Shown piece after piece: positions 10,987-22,722 of a DNA stretch of 38,865 nt (position 1 is the stretch's first letter; each line of letters opens with the position of its first letter). A program made the translations under genes and the position numbers. The notes beneath the pieces are model-generated. The model saw only the letters and a program-made list of their open reading frames with translations, ran no database searches and was not told the DNA's origin. The stretch is from Welwitschia mirabilis (lineage: Eukaryota; Gnetophyta; Gnetopsida; Welwitschiales), in contig JBOZIK010000001.1 in the NCBI GenBank assembly GCA_051453625.1, positions 94,614,050 through 94,652,914 on the forward strand. The letters run 5' to 3'.

Positions 10987-11476
10987 ATGCTAGTTTATAG
11001 GAAGTTAATGGTGTATTTTGAGTACTTATGTAGAACATTTATATAGTTTTAGATGTAATTCTGATGATTATTAAGAACTAATAGGATGATTATTAGAACA
11101 TGTGATTATTAATATATTTGGAGGCATTTAAAGCTTATTTTAATAGTTCATACTTTAAAGGAAGGATCAACTATGCAAAAGACTGATTTCTCTTTGAGCT
11201 AAAAGATGGAGAGTCTTGTTGTTCCCTCTGTTGTCCCCATGATAGGTAGGGCTATAGCACTATTGATATGAATGGAGTCTGTGGAGTTCACTACAAGTCC
11301 TAAAGCTAATGGACTACATTTTGACATGGAGTTACATCCCCATTGTCATCCCCATGATAGCTAGTTTCTATGGATGAAAAGAATTATCTTTGTAATGTGG
11401 TCATGCAACCCATATGGATTGCTAGAATTTCTTCTCTAACTCCTAAGGTTGAGGTTCTAGAACTTCAATGTAAAAC

Positions 11477-11484
11477 TATAAATA
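11477..11484 (+). promoter_or_regulatory. Element B LTR TATA box
   Basis: TATAAATA about 490 bases into the LTR, matching the position and sequence of the TATA box in the 3' LTR of D. Confidence 0.7.
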
Positions 11485-11677
11485 CCCTCTCTTTCCTTCA
11501 CTTCCATTTTTATTTTTTATGCTTGATGTTCTTATGATAAAATATTGAAGGATAATAGATCCATCTAGTAGCTACAGAGAAAATTTTACCTTAGAGTTAA
11601 CTGAGTATCATCATTAAGGTGTTGCTAATTTGTTATAAGTGGATGTAAAAGTTTGTAATTAAGTCAATTACTCTTTC

Positions 11678-12241
11678 NNNNNNNNNNNNNNNNNNNNNNN
11701 NNNNNNNNNNNNNNNNNNNNNNNNNNNNNNNNNNNNNNNNNNNNNNNNNNNNNNNNNNNNNNNNNNNNNNNNNNNNNNNNNNNNNNNNNNNNNNNNNNNN
11801 NNNNNNNNNNNNNNNNNNNNNNNNNNNNNNNNNNNNNNNNNNNNNNNNNNNNNNNNNNNNNNNNNNNNNNNNNNNNNNNNNNNNNNNNNNNNNNNNNNNN
11901 NNNNNNNNNNNNNNNNNNNNNNNNNNNNNNNNNNNNNNNNNNNNNNNNNNNNNNNNNNNNNNNNNNNNNNNNNNNNNNNNNNNNNNNNNNNNNNNNNNNN
12001 NNNNNNNNNNNNNNNNNNNNNNNNNNNNNNNNNNNNNNNNNNNNNNNNNNNNNNNNNNNNNNNNNNNNNNNNNNNNNNNNNNNNNNNNNNNNNNNNNNNN
12101 NNNNNNNNNNNNNNNNNNNNNNNNNNNNNNNNNNNNNNNNNNNNNNNNNNNNNNNNNNNNNNNNNNNNNNNNNNNNNNNNNNNNNNNNNNNNNNNNNNNN
12201 NNNNNNNNNNNNNNNNNNNNNNNNNNNNNNNNNNNNNNNNN
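11678..12241. other. Assembly gap (564 N) in the LTR of B
   Basis: Both flanks are LTR sequence. The same span in D is far shorter, so the gap is oversized or B carries an insertion there. Confidence 0.95.
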
Positions 12242-12749
12242 TGATTAATTTAATTACCATGTTTACTACTATTGTGTAAATGTCCCTTATGGTTTAAGTT
12301 GATTATAGTTTGGTAATAGCTCTATAGTTTATTTACATCATAAGGGCAACCTTTATTATCCATATTCTATTTGACATTTCTCATAGTTTATGTTGGTTAG
12401 GAATTAGTAATAGAACTTTTCCTAATTCATTTAAGTTATAGGAATTGATTCTTGTAATAGAAGGATTAGAATTCAAATATATTCACTACACTTGCATTTC
12501 ATCCATTACATTTCATCACTATTTATATTACATTGTATTTGAATTATTATTTACTTTTATTTACTAAAATAGAAAAGACTAAAATACTTTTATGCAAGAA
12601 ATTTTTCTAACTTCTAGCCTAGTTCCTTCAATGGATTATGATAATTAAGTTAACTCCCATCTATACTAGTATGTGTTTTCTACAAGTATTGTGATTTATA
12701 GGGTTTCCTTAAGGACTTAAAAATTGCATAAATTTACACTACAACATTT

Positions 12750-12766
12750 TAGTGCCAATTCTAAGG
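12750..12766 (+). other. Element B primer-binding site, decayed
   Basis: TAGTGCCAATTCTAAGG stands four bases after the LTR end. It aligns base for base with the PBS of the other copies, and most of the mismatches are transitions. Confidence 0.75.
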
Positions 12767-13490
12767 AAGGTAGAAAGGAGCTAGATTTTCACTATCCATA
12801 TAAGTACCTTGAATTTCCATTTAGATTATTTATTTGAAATAGTACTGTATTTTTAGTATAGTTAAAGTATCTTTATTTTGGTTTTTTTTTTCTGTAGATT
12901 TAAAGATCACTGTCATCATCTCTGTTGTCCCCATAACATTAGGAATAATAGTTTAAAATTTTTTAATTTATTTTTATTTTTTTAAATTTTCTTTTGATCT
13001 AGGCATTAGTAATAAAAATACTACCATCTTCTTTGTCATCCCCATGATAGGTTGGATAACAGTCTAGTTTTTTAGTTTTAGTAATTTTTCTCTGATTTTA
13101 GTTTTTTAGTATTATGATCATCATTTCTTCTATCTTCTCCATGAGCAAGTGAACGACTATTAGTTATTTTTTATTTTAGCTTTTATTTACTATCTAAATA
13201 TGCAAGGATATGGTGAATTCTAATAGAAAAATGAAATATCAGAGAGAGCATAACTTGATTAAAGAAAATATCAGAGAAGGATCATTCAACTTTGAGAAAA
13301 ATCTAGATACACACATTCTAGGTACATAAATTCCAAGAATTGAAGAAGAATATTTTTCTATTTTTATTATTTTAGAATTAGATTTTGAAAAAAAAAATAT
13401 AGCATAGAAATAAATTGTATCATTTATTCTTTAACTATGTGAAAATCTTCATAAAAATAAAAGTAAGTCACTTCATCTAATTTGTCAATC
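12767..13490 (+). promoter_or_regulatory. Element B 5' leader
   Basis: Non-coding. It carries TTGTCATCCCCATGATAGG (13034-13052), a related box at 12924-12940, and near 13245-13290 an AGAGAGxG block plus AAATATCAGAGAA shared with the leader of D (31550-31590). Confidence 0.75.
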
Positions 13491-14900
13491 ATGATAGAAA
13501 CTTTTACTTCAAATAAAAATGTTGCTTTTAGAGATTTAATTGCTAATTAAAAAATGAAAAATTTAAAATCCTTTTAATTTACCTACTATTAATAATGTAG
13601 AATTAAGAAATTTAAGTGCCTATCCAACATTTTCAAGGTAACCTAAATAAGACCCTTTTCAACATCTAGCTGATATTAAACAACCTATGCTTACCTTAAA
13701 AAATGAAAAGCAACATATTAGTGATCATACTTATATGATTATTTTTTAGTCATACTCAAAGAAAAGACAAAACTTTGGCTTAAAACCATTTCACATAAGA
13801 GTCTTAAATCATGGAGTCAAGTGCAAGAATTCTTTATTAAAAGATTTTTAAGTAAAAGTACCATGAGAAAAATAAGAAAGAAAGTTACAAATTTTCAAAA
13901 ACAACCTCCCAAGGATTATGTCATAAATTATGAGTATTTTATCATAGCTATCCATTCCAACCCTATTGATGAATTCCGTAAAGAAGAATTAGTCAATTAT
14001 TTCTACAATGAATTGAATAATCAAACTGAACAACTTGTAGACTTTTCTTATGAGAGTAACTTAATGAACTTAATCTCAGAAGAGGCATGAAATGTGTTAG
14101 AAAACCTAGTAGAGAGAAGTAAAACTTAACCTAAACCCACTAAGGGAAATTGAACTGTAAGCCAAATCATAAAAGATTTAAAGAAGGTAAACCATGATAA
14201 GAAAGAAAAGAAGGTAACTCAACCAATTTAATTAAGGATTTCATTATCATTTTAGAGAAGTCCACTTAAATGATAGTTAATGCAAAAGTAGTAAGAGACA
14301 AAAACATAACTTCAGCATGTAATATTTGTAAAGATAACTCTCATTCAAATAAAGAGTATCCCTTATTACCAACTTACAAAAAGAGGATGTTTAAGTACAT
14401 ATATAAATTTAATCAACGAACACCAAACTTTGAAAGTCAACCATAGTTTCAACAAAGATTATATGGATAATCATAATGGAAACCTTTTGTAAATAGGTTC
14501 AAAAATTCAAACTTTCAAATAAATAATCTTAATTTTTAATCAAATCAACATGATCTACTTAAAGAGTCTATAGAGGAATTGAAAAATGTGCAAGAAAAGA
14601 TTAATAATAATATTGAAAAGCTAATGAATGTGCTTTAATAAATAATGCTTGTCAATAAAATACCACAAGGTTCTCTTGCATCTTAACATTTACCCAACTC
14701 AAATGAAGTTAAGAAAGATTTAAAGGTAGCAACAAGAAGTGGAGATGATACAATACCTCCTATCCATAAGGTTTCAACTTTCAAAAATAGGGGGAAAAAA
14801 AAGTAATGAAGAAGATGATGTAGAAATTTTGAAGTCATATAACTTCCCATCAACATCACATGCTAAAACCTCCACTAAAAATTCTTCATAAGAAAAGAAA
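13491..14900 (+). pseudogene. Element B gag (decayed)
   Basis: Capsid and nucleocapsid polyprotein remnant. The N-terminus is seen as FRDLIAN near 13530. The gag domain is open at 13821-14090 (FFIKRF, VTNFQ, IHSNPIDEF, ELVNYFYNELN), preceded by LWLKTISHKSLKSWSQVQ in the same frame but outside that ORF's ATG. A zinc knuckle follows at about 14317-14361: C-x2-C-x4-H-x4-Y, the last Cys replaced by Tyr (a TGT-to-TAT type change). The C-terminal portion is broken by stops. PR follows directly. Confidence 0.87.
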
Positions 14901-15099
14901 AGGAAGAAATCATATACTTCTTAGCTTGATATGTTAAATACAAATCCTACCTATGATGATCACTTGAAGACCTTAATGCAAGAGGTAAACATCAACTTAT
15001 CTTTTTGGAAATGCTTGCAAAAAAATCCTAAATATTCTAAGTTATGAAAAGATCTAGTAAGAAGGAAAAAAAAACATACCATTCCTAGCAAAGTTCTTC

Positions 15100-15750
15100 T
15101 TTCTCAATCTATTTCTAACTTAGTCATGAAAAAATATCCTAAATTTAAAGACCCTAGAGAAACAACAGTAATTATCACTTTGGAAGGAAACAAAATAATT
15201 CAAAAATCTTTCATTGACATAGGATCTAGTGCAAATATTATACCTCTTCACATATGTAAAAGACTTGGGTTGAAAAACAGAATAAAACTTACATGAATTA
15301 TCTTAGAACTAGTTGGTACTTTAATTAAAAACCTCTTAGGGATTATTAAGGTCCTCATCATATAAATAGAGAATCTTTTTATCCCATAGATGTAGTCATC
15401 ATTGAGGTAGAACATGATGGAGATTATCCATTACTCTTAGAAAGAGCGTTTTGTGCAACTGCCCACTATATCATTGATACATGAACTAAAATGATAAAAT
15501 GTTATACAAGCAATAAGAAATTTACCATACAAGTTTTTGATGCTACTGAAAAGAAAATAAGAGATGGGTTTAACTTAGAAGAAGAACTTAAATCAACCTT
15601 ATTTTTACAACATCATCCAATTAAGGAGAGATTAATAATTCTATACAAACCAACTTTGTATAATCATCTAACTAATCTACACTCTCTTGAGCTTAAGAAT
15701 AAGGAATGTGTCAATTGGGAGAAACTCCAACATGTTTACTTGATAAAAAT
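15100..15750 (+). pseudogene. Element B protease and start of PR-RT linker
   Basis: Retropepsin remnant. In frame, ITLEGNK is followed by FIDIGSSANIIPLHICKRLG at about 15210-15270, so the DIGS active-site motif is intact. Stops follow it. The ORF 15491-15811 contains FDATEK and FLQHHPIKERLIILYKP, the same linker phrases as in A and C. Its last 20 codons (after 15750) are not B at all: they read through into the LTR of C. The linker continues at 29041. Confidence 0.88.
15746..15750. repeat. Target-site duplication of C, left copy
   Basis: AAAAT directly outside the LTR end of C; the partner AAAGT is at 29041-29045, one transition apart. A 5-bp duplication is usual for Ty3/gypsy. Confidence 0.8.
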
Positions 15751-16847
15751 TATTGTGGTACGTATTTGTGAAAATGACTATGCTGAAGAAGATCCTATCA
15801 TTCACACATAAAATAGATATCTTCTATAACACAACACGTTAATATAGATGGAAATGAACTTAAATGTCATAATCTTTTAAAAGCCTAGGCTAGAAGAAAG
15901 AGAATTACTTTTAATAAGAAATACTTATGTATTTTAGTAATAAAAATAAATTACAATGCAAAAAGATATAATACAACACACTTATACAAAGTTAATCTAG
16001 GAAGAAAAAGGAGCAATGAAACTAAACTAATAATGTTCAACCTTGAAAAAGTTGCTCTCATAACCTATAACACTCAAGAAAATTTCACCAAATCAAAAAA
16101 AACATAAACTATGAGGGATAAGTAATAACATGAAAAGGAAATAAAAAAAGAGTTCTTTGTATTAATGTAATACCACATCCATGTTACAAAGTAGTTGCAC
16201 CTCAACAGAGGAAGCATAGCCTAATACCAAGAAAGACATCTTTTTACAACTATAAAAGATGGTTCTCCTACCCTTCAATCTCTTACCATAAGAATTTTTA
16301 ATATAAGTAAATATAAGATAGAGTCAAGGGTGGAATTGATACTTATTAATAATATACATACAAACAACAAAATAGAAAAATAGGCATGGACATATCCCTA
16401 ATGGCTGTACAAGAGAAATAAAGATAAGTAACAAGAGTTAGGTGAATGTTCAATGGATTGTTATAATAGATATCATCCTGTTGGTCATCCAGATAATACA
16501 AGGAACAATGCCACCTCATAAGAAATACACCTCATCTACTAAATTAATCATAATTAGTATTTTCATTAGCTTGTTATTCATACATTCGTCCAGATGATAA
16601 GGTGGATGATATGCATTTACAAGTTTTCATCTAATACATCAACCTCAAATGTTTGCAAGAAGTTTGTCTCAAAAATAGAAGGTATTATAAACTGATCTAA
16701 GTGTTGCAAAATGTTATGAAGATTGCATGTTATTGTATCTTTCATATCAACTCTTCATTATCATGGAAATCCATCATAAACCTATCTAATAATCTACAAA
16801 ACTACTCAAAATACCTTATCAAAAATATTCAAGTTGGTAGTGTAATA
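15751..16847 (-). repeat. Element C 3' LTR
   Basis: The LTR start (minus strand) reads TATTACACTACCAACTT, ending at 16847 just after the PPT. The LTR end, TACCACAATA on the minus strand, is at 15751. Bases 16338-16847 match the 5' LTR remnant 28514-29040, and 16020-16110 matches the conserved block seen in A', D and E. CATC/GATG boxes stand at 16484-16498 and 16585-16600. Confidence 0.9.
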
Positions 16848-16860
16848 TAGCCCTCCACTT
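16848..16860 (-). other. Element C polypurine tract
   Basis: The minus strand reads AAGTGGAGGGCTA immediately before the LTR start, like GAGTGGGAGGCTA in D. This primes plus-strand DNA synthesis. Confidence 0.85.
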
Positions 16861-17048
16861 AGCCTTGTCAGTTCCCAATAAAACTAGGCAGTAAACCGTG
16901 ATTGCAAGATAACTTATAAAATAATAAAAATAACTAAAGTACTAAAGAAATAATCTCAAAAAAAATTTCAAGAATCTTAGAGATATAGACTAAATCATGA
17001 AAAATTAGAAAACTAAACATTTTACCTGAATGCGTAACTGGCCATACC

Positions 17049-17062
17049 ATCATCTAGATGAT
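17049..17062. repeat. Perfect palindrome ATCATCTAGATGAT
   Basis: A 14-base perfect dyad in the 3' UTR of C, at the same relative position as 35307-35320 in D. An identical copy stands at 19497-19510. Confidence 0.9.
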
Positions 17063-17160
17063 AGAGGGGATGATAAGCTTAAAAAATTGTCTTATAATAC
17101 AGAAACTTGTGATAAAATTTTTGTCAAAGAAATAGTCAATTAATGCATTTATAATTAAAA

Positions 17161-17170
17161 TCCCCCCACT
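17161..17170 (-). other. Internal polypurine-like tract of C
   Basis: AGTGGGGGGA on the minus strand, about 310 bases upstream of the LTR-proximal PPT. D has AAGTGGAGGG at the corresponding place (35051-35060). Confidence 0.6.
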
Positions 17171-17474
17171 GAAATATATAGTACTAACTAAGAAATCACC
17201 CAAATAAAATCAATCTTAATTATAACATGTAAAAAAGATAGATAACTATGAAAATTAAATAAAAAGAAATACACCATGCTAAACTCAAAAATGATATATA
17301 TATATATATAAAACAGTGATTTTTAGTACAAAAATGCATAGAAGGAAAGATATAAGGTATGATAAATCACTCTCCTCATTATCACATAATGAATTCTATC
17401 TAGGCAACTAGCTCAAGTACAGGGAAAGAAGAAGGAAGATACTTAGGATCAATAGGGAAATGAAGATCTAATGA

Positions 17475-17574
17475 NNNNNNNNNNNNNNNNNNNNNNNNNN
17501 NNNNNNNNNNNNNNNNNNNNNNNNNNNNNNNNNNNNNNNNNNNNNNNNNNNNNNNNNNNNNNNNNNNNNNNNNN
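17475..17574. other. Assembly gap (100 N), probably an unrecognised overlap
   Basis: TCTAATGA ends the left flank (17467-17474) and begins the right flank (17575-17582), which suggests the contigs overlap and the true gap may be zero. Confidence 0.9.
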
Positions 17575-17639
17575 TCTAATGATGTGAAAATGAAATAAAC
17601 CATATTATCTTCCTACATACAAATAAGCTCTAGAATGTC

Positions 17640-18720
17640 TATCATAACACTCTACTGAATGGAGATAATGCCCTAGCACATGTTAATAATCTAGTTCTCA
17701 AAGTAATGAATTCTCCTCTTAATTATTAAGATCCTCTACTCTAAGGTCTGAATCCTCTAATCTAAAGCTTGAATCCTCTAGTCTAATGTTTGGATGACAC
17801 AATCCATAAACCCTTTAATAATCTAGATGGTCTCTACTAGAAGATCTTGTATTTGCTCGAGTGTAGCCCTAATCACAAGTCTATGTACATAAGGTTGCTC
17901 TGCTTCTTCTACCAAATGTATGCTCATATCATGTAAATAGTGAGTAAAAGTCTAGATACGAGATAGGTGCTACTTGTCCATGGGCTCTGATATCAAAATT
18001 CATTTGAATAAAGCTAAGAGAAGGCATGAATAACCTAGAGTCTACAACTGTTATGCCTCTACCATTGATCTGAGTCTCCTCCAGATAAAAGTTGATAAAT
18101 CCATCTGCTCTTTCTACTTGAAAGCTGCCAAAATCTATAAACGTATAATCATGGCATGACTATCATGAAATGATGGGATGATGTTTTGGATCAGCCCTTA
18201 TGAAGTACTCTATATATGGGTGCCAACGGGGTGATAAGAACTCCCTACTTATCTATCATCAAATTACCCGAAATGTCTAATGTAGCTCCATATGCATGCT
18301 ACTCCTTAGTTCCTCTCACCGAATAAATGCATAAACTCCCAAGCCCATCTAGATTTGTGACTATTGCAATGTGAGATGGAAGTATGATAATATCATGGTC
18401 CCGAATATATGCTATAATCATATCAACTAGATGATAATGAGAATCTAGATGACACTCGATATGCATGGCATCATAAAACTCTCATGTCTCTAATACATAA
18501 TATGATCCATGTGCATCATTAATCCTTTAAAGTTGGAGATTTGAGAGCCTCTCATCAATCTTAGGCTCTATCCAACTTATAAAATCTCCAAAATATTGCT
18601 TGACATGGATGGTAGCTATATTTAACATGAAAGAATGTCTGTATTGAGGTAGAGGATGTACCGGCTCTACACGCTTAACCTCTGATGGCACTAACAAGTC
18701 CACCTCCTATTATATAGCCT
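17640..18720 (-). pseudogene. Decayed extra ORF in envelope position of C
   Basis: This is a coding remnant of unknown function between IN and the 3' LTR, where Athila elements carry an envelope-like ORF. Read on the minus strand from about 18720, one frame gives some 150 codons with few stops, including SEVKRVEPVHPLPQYRHSF and KQYFGDFISWIEPKIDERL, then DMIIAYIRDHDIIILPSHI. After a frameshift another stretch reads FIDFGSFQVERADGFINFYL and later RAHGQVAPISYLDFYSLF, to about 17940. The tail has a 3x7-residue repeat (17734-17796). No signal peptide or membrane segment is recognisable. D lacks the region. I do not recognise the family; the envelope label rests on position only. Confidence 0.6.
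17734..17796 (-). repeat. Three 21-bp tandem repeats (heptad-length)
   Basis: Units 17734-17754, 17755-17775 and 17776-17796 each begin CTCTA on the plus strand. On the minus strand they encode RLEDSSF, RLEDSDL and RVEDLNN, a seven-residue periodicity that would suit a coiled coil. Confidence 0.85.
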
Positions 18721-20310
18721 TAGCGCTAGCCTTAACCTATCTATATCCATGTGTTTAGGGTCTACTTAATCAAAAATACACAAAAAATATCATGCAAGAT
18801 TGGAAAAACACATTAAATACATTACATGGATGGTCAACAATAACCCCCAAAATCAATTAAAAATAAGAAACACGATGAAAATATGTTCTGACCTACCCTT
18901 AAAGTGGTAATACATCTTGTATTACCTAGGCATGATAAGAAAAATGTGAAATGCATGAAAAATGGAAAAGTGGTGTTTTAACCCACATATGGTAAAAATT
19001 CAAAGTGTTCAAATGAAAGATCTAATCTAGTAAAATCATATAACACATTGAATTGATCAATTTTCTATAAATTAATACTACATTTTAACCCACAGTTTGC
19101 AAGAAATCGAGTGTAAAAGATGAAAAGCTGAAGTTTTCTCATGAAATGTGCAACTGATCATAACTTCCAAAATATGCAGTGGAAATCAAATTCATAAGTA
19201 TCAAATCAAAGATCATAAAAAAATAATAAACATACATGAAAACTATATGTTAAAAGGTTGAAAAATAGAAGAAAAAATTGAAAAATAAGAGGGAGAGAAA
19301 AACATACCTCATTTTAACTAATTCACTAAAAACTTTGAAACCTAGACACAAAATTGAGTGGAACACAATCCAAGGTATTGACAAGGTCCATAGAGATTAT
19401 CATCTCTCAAAATAACAGGCAAAAATGATGAAAAAATGAAGAAAAATGAGGAGAAAGGGTTTGAGCCATAGTTTTATCGCATTATCGTCTAGTCGCATCA
19501 TCTAGATGATAGCCCTAGGATGACTCTCATAAAAATAACATACTATCATTTACCAAAGTCATCTAAATGACCAGGTGGACAATGGAACTATAAAAATGTT
19601 TTACAATAATAAACATATCAGCCAAAAAAATTAGGCTTAGATATGATCACCAAAGTATCATATTTTATCAGAAAGCTTTAGAAAAAGGAAATAAGAAAGA
19701 AATAATTATGAATGTAAAAACTCAAAAAAAAAAAAAAGGAAAACTATGACTTAAAAAAAAACTAATTAGGCTAAAACCTAATAATAAAAACTAAATGAAT
19801 GAGTTCAAATTGAAAAAATCATAACACTCCAAAAGGTATAAGGAATCTCATAAAAGTTGTGAAACATAAAAGATGTTTTGGTCAATTCAAATGTTAATTA
19901 AAAATGATATGCATGAACAAACAACAAGGAAACTAATAAATGATAAGGCTCTATGTAAAGATGTAAAAATGTAAAAACAACTTGAAAATAATAAACTAAA
20001 AGACCAAAGAAAAGCTAAATGAAGATAAACACAAGGAATGAGGATAATATTGCTTACCTATCCTAAATACTAACCTAGCAAAACCCCAAAGAAGACTTCA
20101 TAAAACCACCTAAGCAAAAATGCATGTTAAAAGGTATAAATTTCATAAAGTTCCATTTAAAAAGGTAGTGATTATGGTGATACCAAAACTTGAGTGCTTA
20201 GAACAATAAATGATAAGATCAAAAGCTACTTAGAAATGAACTCACATTCTCACATCTTGCAAAGACACTCAAATTATCAAAAGTGAAATAATCATGTACT
20301 AAAAATATAG
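18721..20310 (-). other. Element C 3' UTR, spacer upstream of extra ORF
   Basis: AT-rich and without a usable ORF. The part at 20040-20200 matches the 3' UTR of D near 34770-34900. The stretch 18780-19960 has no counterpart in D. It holds ATCATCTAGATGAT at 19497 and another CATC/GATG box at 19560-19573. Confidence 0.7.
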
Positions 20311-20880
20311 GACTAAACTAATTGCATATCCTCAAAGTTTATTACAACTTTTTCCATAATGAGAGGAGTGCAACCACTATTAAAAAAGTAAGAACCAATG
20401 AAGCATGGCCAACTAGCCCCCTAGTAGAGTTCCAACAGCTATTAACACTGATCATCATGGTGATCATATATTTTTATTTAAGTGCAAAATGCAATAGATC
20501 ATGTTCATTATTTCTTTTTTAGTTTTCTTTTATCTCTCTTTCTTTTTATTTTTTTAAAAGAAAAAATTCTTACATGATCATGCACTCAAAAAGACAAAGG
20601 TGAATAAGTGAGATAAAAGATAGAAAAGAACACTTATAAATAACCTAAGACCTTACACCATTGAAAAAAAAGCACAATAACTCAGTCATCGTCATTCAAA
20701 GTGAAGTCCATAGACATGGGAATGTCTCAAAATTAGTGGAATCCAATCTTACCATTGTAAAATGCTCAAGTATGAATACTAGTTATGGAAAACTTCATAA
20801 AGCAACACATAAGTCAATTTTAAAAGATAATCTAGTGACATCATAACATCCACTAAAGGAATAATCTAAGAAAAAATTCA
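20311..20880 (-). other. Element C 3' UTR, IN-proximal part
   Basis: It matches the 3' UTR of A (60-1215) and of D (34060-34640) in sequence and order, including a T-rich/A-rich tract at 20512-20566 that corresponds to the GAAA microsatellite of D. Confidence 0.85.
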
Positions 20881-22130
20881 GATAACGATAAGATGGAAGT
20901 TCTTCTCATTGAGGAAAATCTCTAAAATAAGTGCTTCTATAATGTTCATAGTTGCATTGAAAGATCCTTTATATACTTTCAACCATTATTCATTAACTTT
21001 TTGAATCTTCTTAGTCTCTAAGTCAGAAATCTCAATAGAGCTATTAAAATGCACTCTCTCTATAAGATAAGAACCTAACCATTTAAAGTTAAATTATTAT
21101 TCAAAAGATGTACTCTAGTGTTGTATAAAAGGATAGGTTAATTAGATTTAAACTTTTTATGAAGTGAAATTAGCTTAGGCTTTATGAATTAATTGATAAT
21201 GTATAGCACAAGTACATTTTTCAACAAGTTGATCTAATTGGGCTAATCTATGTTTAAGGTTTTTATGAAGATTCACAAGATTAAGTTGATGAGAAGCACG
21301 ATAAGGATTATAGCACACATTAACAAGTAAAATAAAAACTCTTCCATACACAAGTTCATAAGATGAAAAACTAAGAGAATTATGCCAAGTAGCATGGTAA
21401 GTCCAAAGAACATCGTTAGGCTTAAAAGCCCAAGATTTCTTATTGACAAAAACAAGTTTTCACAGCATTTTCTTAATTTTTTTGTTTGCATTTTTAGTCT
21501 ATCCATTGGTCTGAGGATGATAAGCATAACCTACTCTATGTTCTATTCCAATAAACAAAAGAAGTTTCTTAGAAACCTAATTAACAAAATGAGTTCCTTA
21601 ATCACTAAAGATAATCTTCGAAAAATCAAATCTTTAAAAAATATTTATAAGAAAATGACAAATAGCTTGGGCATTATTCAAAGAAGTAAGAATGGCTTCA
21701 ACTCATTTAGTAACATAATCTATAACCACTAAAATTAATGTTTAGCATGAGAAGGTGGATGAATATAGCCTATAAAATTAATACCTAAATAGTCAAAAGA
21801 ATCACATTCAAGACTAGGTTTAAGAGGCATTTCCTGAGCATGAATAAGGCTACCATAACACTAACAAGGATTATACTTTCTAAAAAAATCAAAAGAATCT
21901 TAAAAAAGAGTACGCTAATAAAAATAAAAATGAAGAATTTTCATAGTCATTTTCTACCCACTAAAATAACCTCCACAAATACTACCTTGAAAAAGATGAT
22001 GAATTTTAGATTTTTCCCAATTAGAAACACATTTGTGCATAATTGGGTCTTTACACCTATAATACAAATGTGGCTCTATCCAATTATAGTTATCTATTCT
22101 ATGAAGAAAAGATTTATATTAATTGTAAAT
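20881..22130 (-). pseudogene. Element C integrase (decayed)
   Basis: Minus-strand remnants in order: zinc finger about 21880-22030 (CGGYFSG, then KYNPC, with His-to-Tyr and Cys-to-Tyr losses), core start GINFIG near 21760, FSD followed by a stop and GTHF near 21600, AYHPQTNG near 21510 followed by a stop and TKNANKK. The middle Asp is kept. The first is Asn and the Glu is lost. The tail around 20890-21280 includes ASHQLNLVNL and HYQLIHKA. A 84-codon antisense-frame ORF (21273-21527) overlaps this in the wrong frame and is not the product. Confidence 0.87.
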
Positions 22131-22239
22131 TTAATGTTATCATGTTTTAATGGTAATAAGGTAAATAACAGTATCTACATGCCAAGGAGCAAGATGAGTA
22201 GAAGATATAGCAAAAAGTTATTCATCGAAAAAAGAATCA

Positions 22240-22722
22240 TCAATAATAAAACCATAGAGAAGAAGAAAGACAAGATAAATGATCATTAATACAATTATGC
22301 TTCCTTTCTTTATTAATGATGATTAGGTTAAATTCCTGTATAAGAAGGATCCATCTAATCAATCTAGAATTATAATATTTCTTAGTCATAAGGTAATGAA
22401 TTGTAGTATGGTTGGTATAAACATTCATATAAAAGCCTAAAAGATAATTTCTATGTATGTCAAGGCAAAAGATGATTGCTAACATTTCCTTCTCAATAGT
22501 AGTGTAATTCATTTGAGGTTTAGATAGAGATTTTTTATGGTAAAATATAATTTTAAAATTATTTCCATATTTTTCATAAAGTGCCCCACCTACAACAAAA
22601 TTACTACCATCACAAATTAATTCAAAATCTTTTTCCCAATTAGGTCCTTTTACAATAAGAGCATAAAAAAGTTTGTATTTAACTCTATCAAAAGTAAGCT
22701 GAGTAAGATATATTTCATTCAA
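22240..22722 (-). pseudogene. Element C RNase H, longest surviving ORF (160 codons)
   Basis: This is the best-preserved domain in the window. Minus-strand features: GPNWEKDFELICDGSN (catalytic Asp), VVGGALYEKYG, NYTTIEKEMLAIIF (catalytic Glu), VYTNHTTIHYLM (Asn where a catalytic Asp is expected, a G-to-A type change) and RLIRWILLIQEFNL. It starts in the RT connection (LTQLTFDRVK) and stops before IN. The loss of one catalytic Asp predicts no activity although the frame is open. Confidence 0.92.

Larger units (their letters stand above)
10987..12746 (+). repeat. Element B 5' LTR
   Basis: The LTR end is clear: ACACTACAACA at 12736-12746 stands just before the PBS. It has a TATA box, the block TCATAGTTTATGTTG (near 12379) shared with the LTRs of D and E, and GTC-ATC boxes at 11231 and 11343. 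A 564-N gap lies inside it. The part after the TATA box is longer than in D (about 1.27 kb with the gap against 0.53 kb). A partial repeat of the CATAGTTTAT block around 12330-12395 explains some of the excess. Confidence 0.75.
10987..15750 (+). mobile_element. Element B, part 1 (LTR, gag, PR); interrupted by C
   Basis: Plus-strand Athila-type element, the most diverged copy here. LTR about 10987-12746, PBS 12750-12766, leader to about 13490, gag to about 14900, PR about 15100-15480 and PR-RT linker to 15750. There C is inserted, and the linker resumes at 29041. It lacks reading-frame integrity throughout. The 5' LTR start is placed by weak similarity to the D LTR start (a GTATTTTGAG block at 11015-11024). 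Confidence 0.88.

Noticed and set aside
15751-15811. C-terminal end of the ORF starting at 15491
   Set aside because: It reads from the linker of B into the LTR of C; it is a junction artefact, not a fusion protein.
17734-17796. CRISPR-like repeat array
   Set aside because: The units are contiguous with no spacers, and the window is plant DNA.
21382-22289. 116- and 149-codon plus-strand ORFs
   Set aside because: They are antisense to the decayed integrase of C and have no recognisable content in their own frame.
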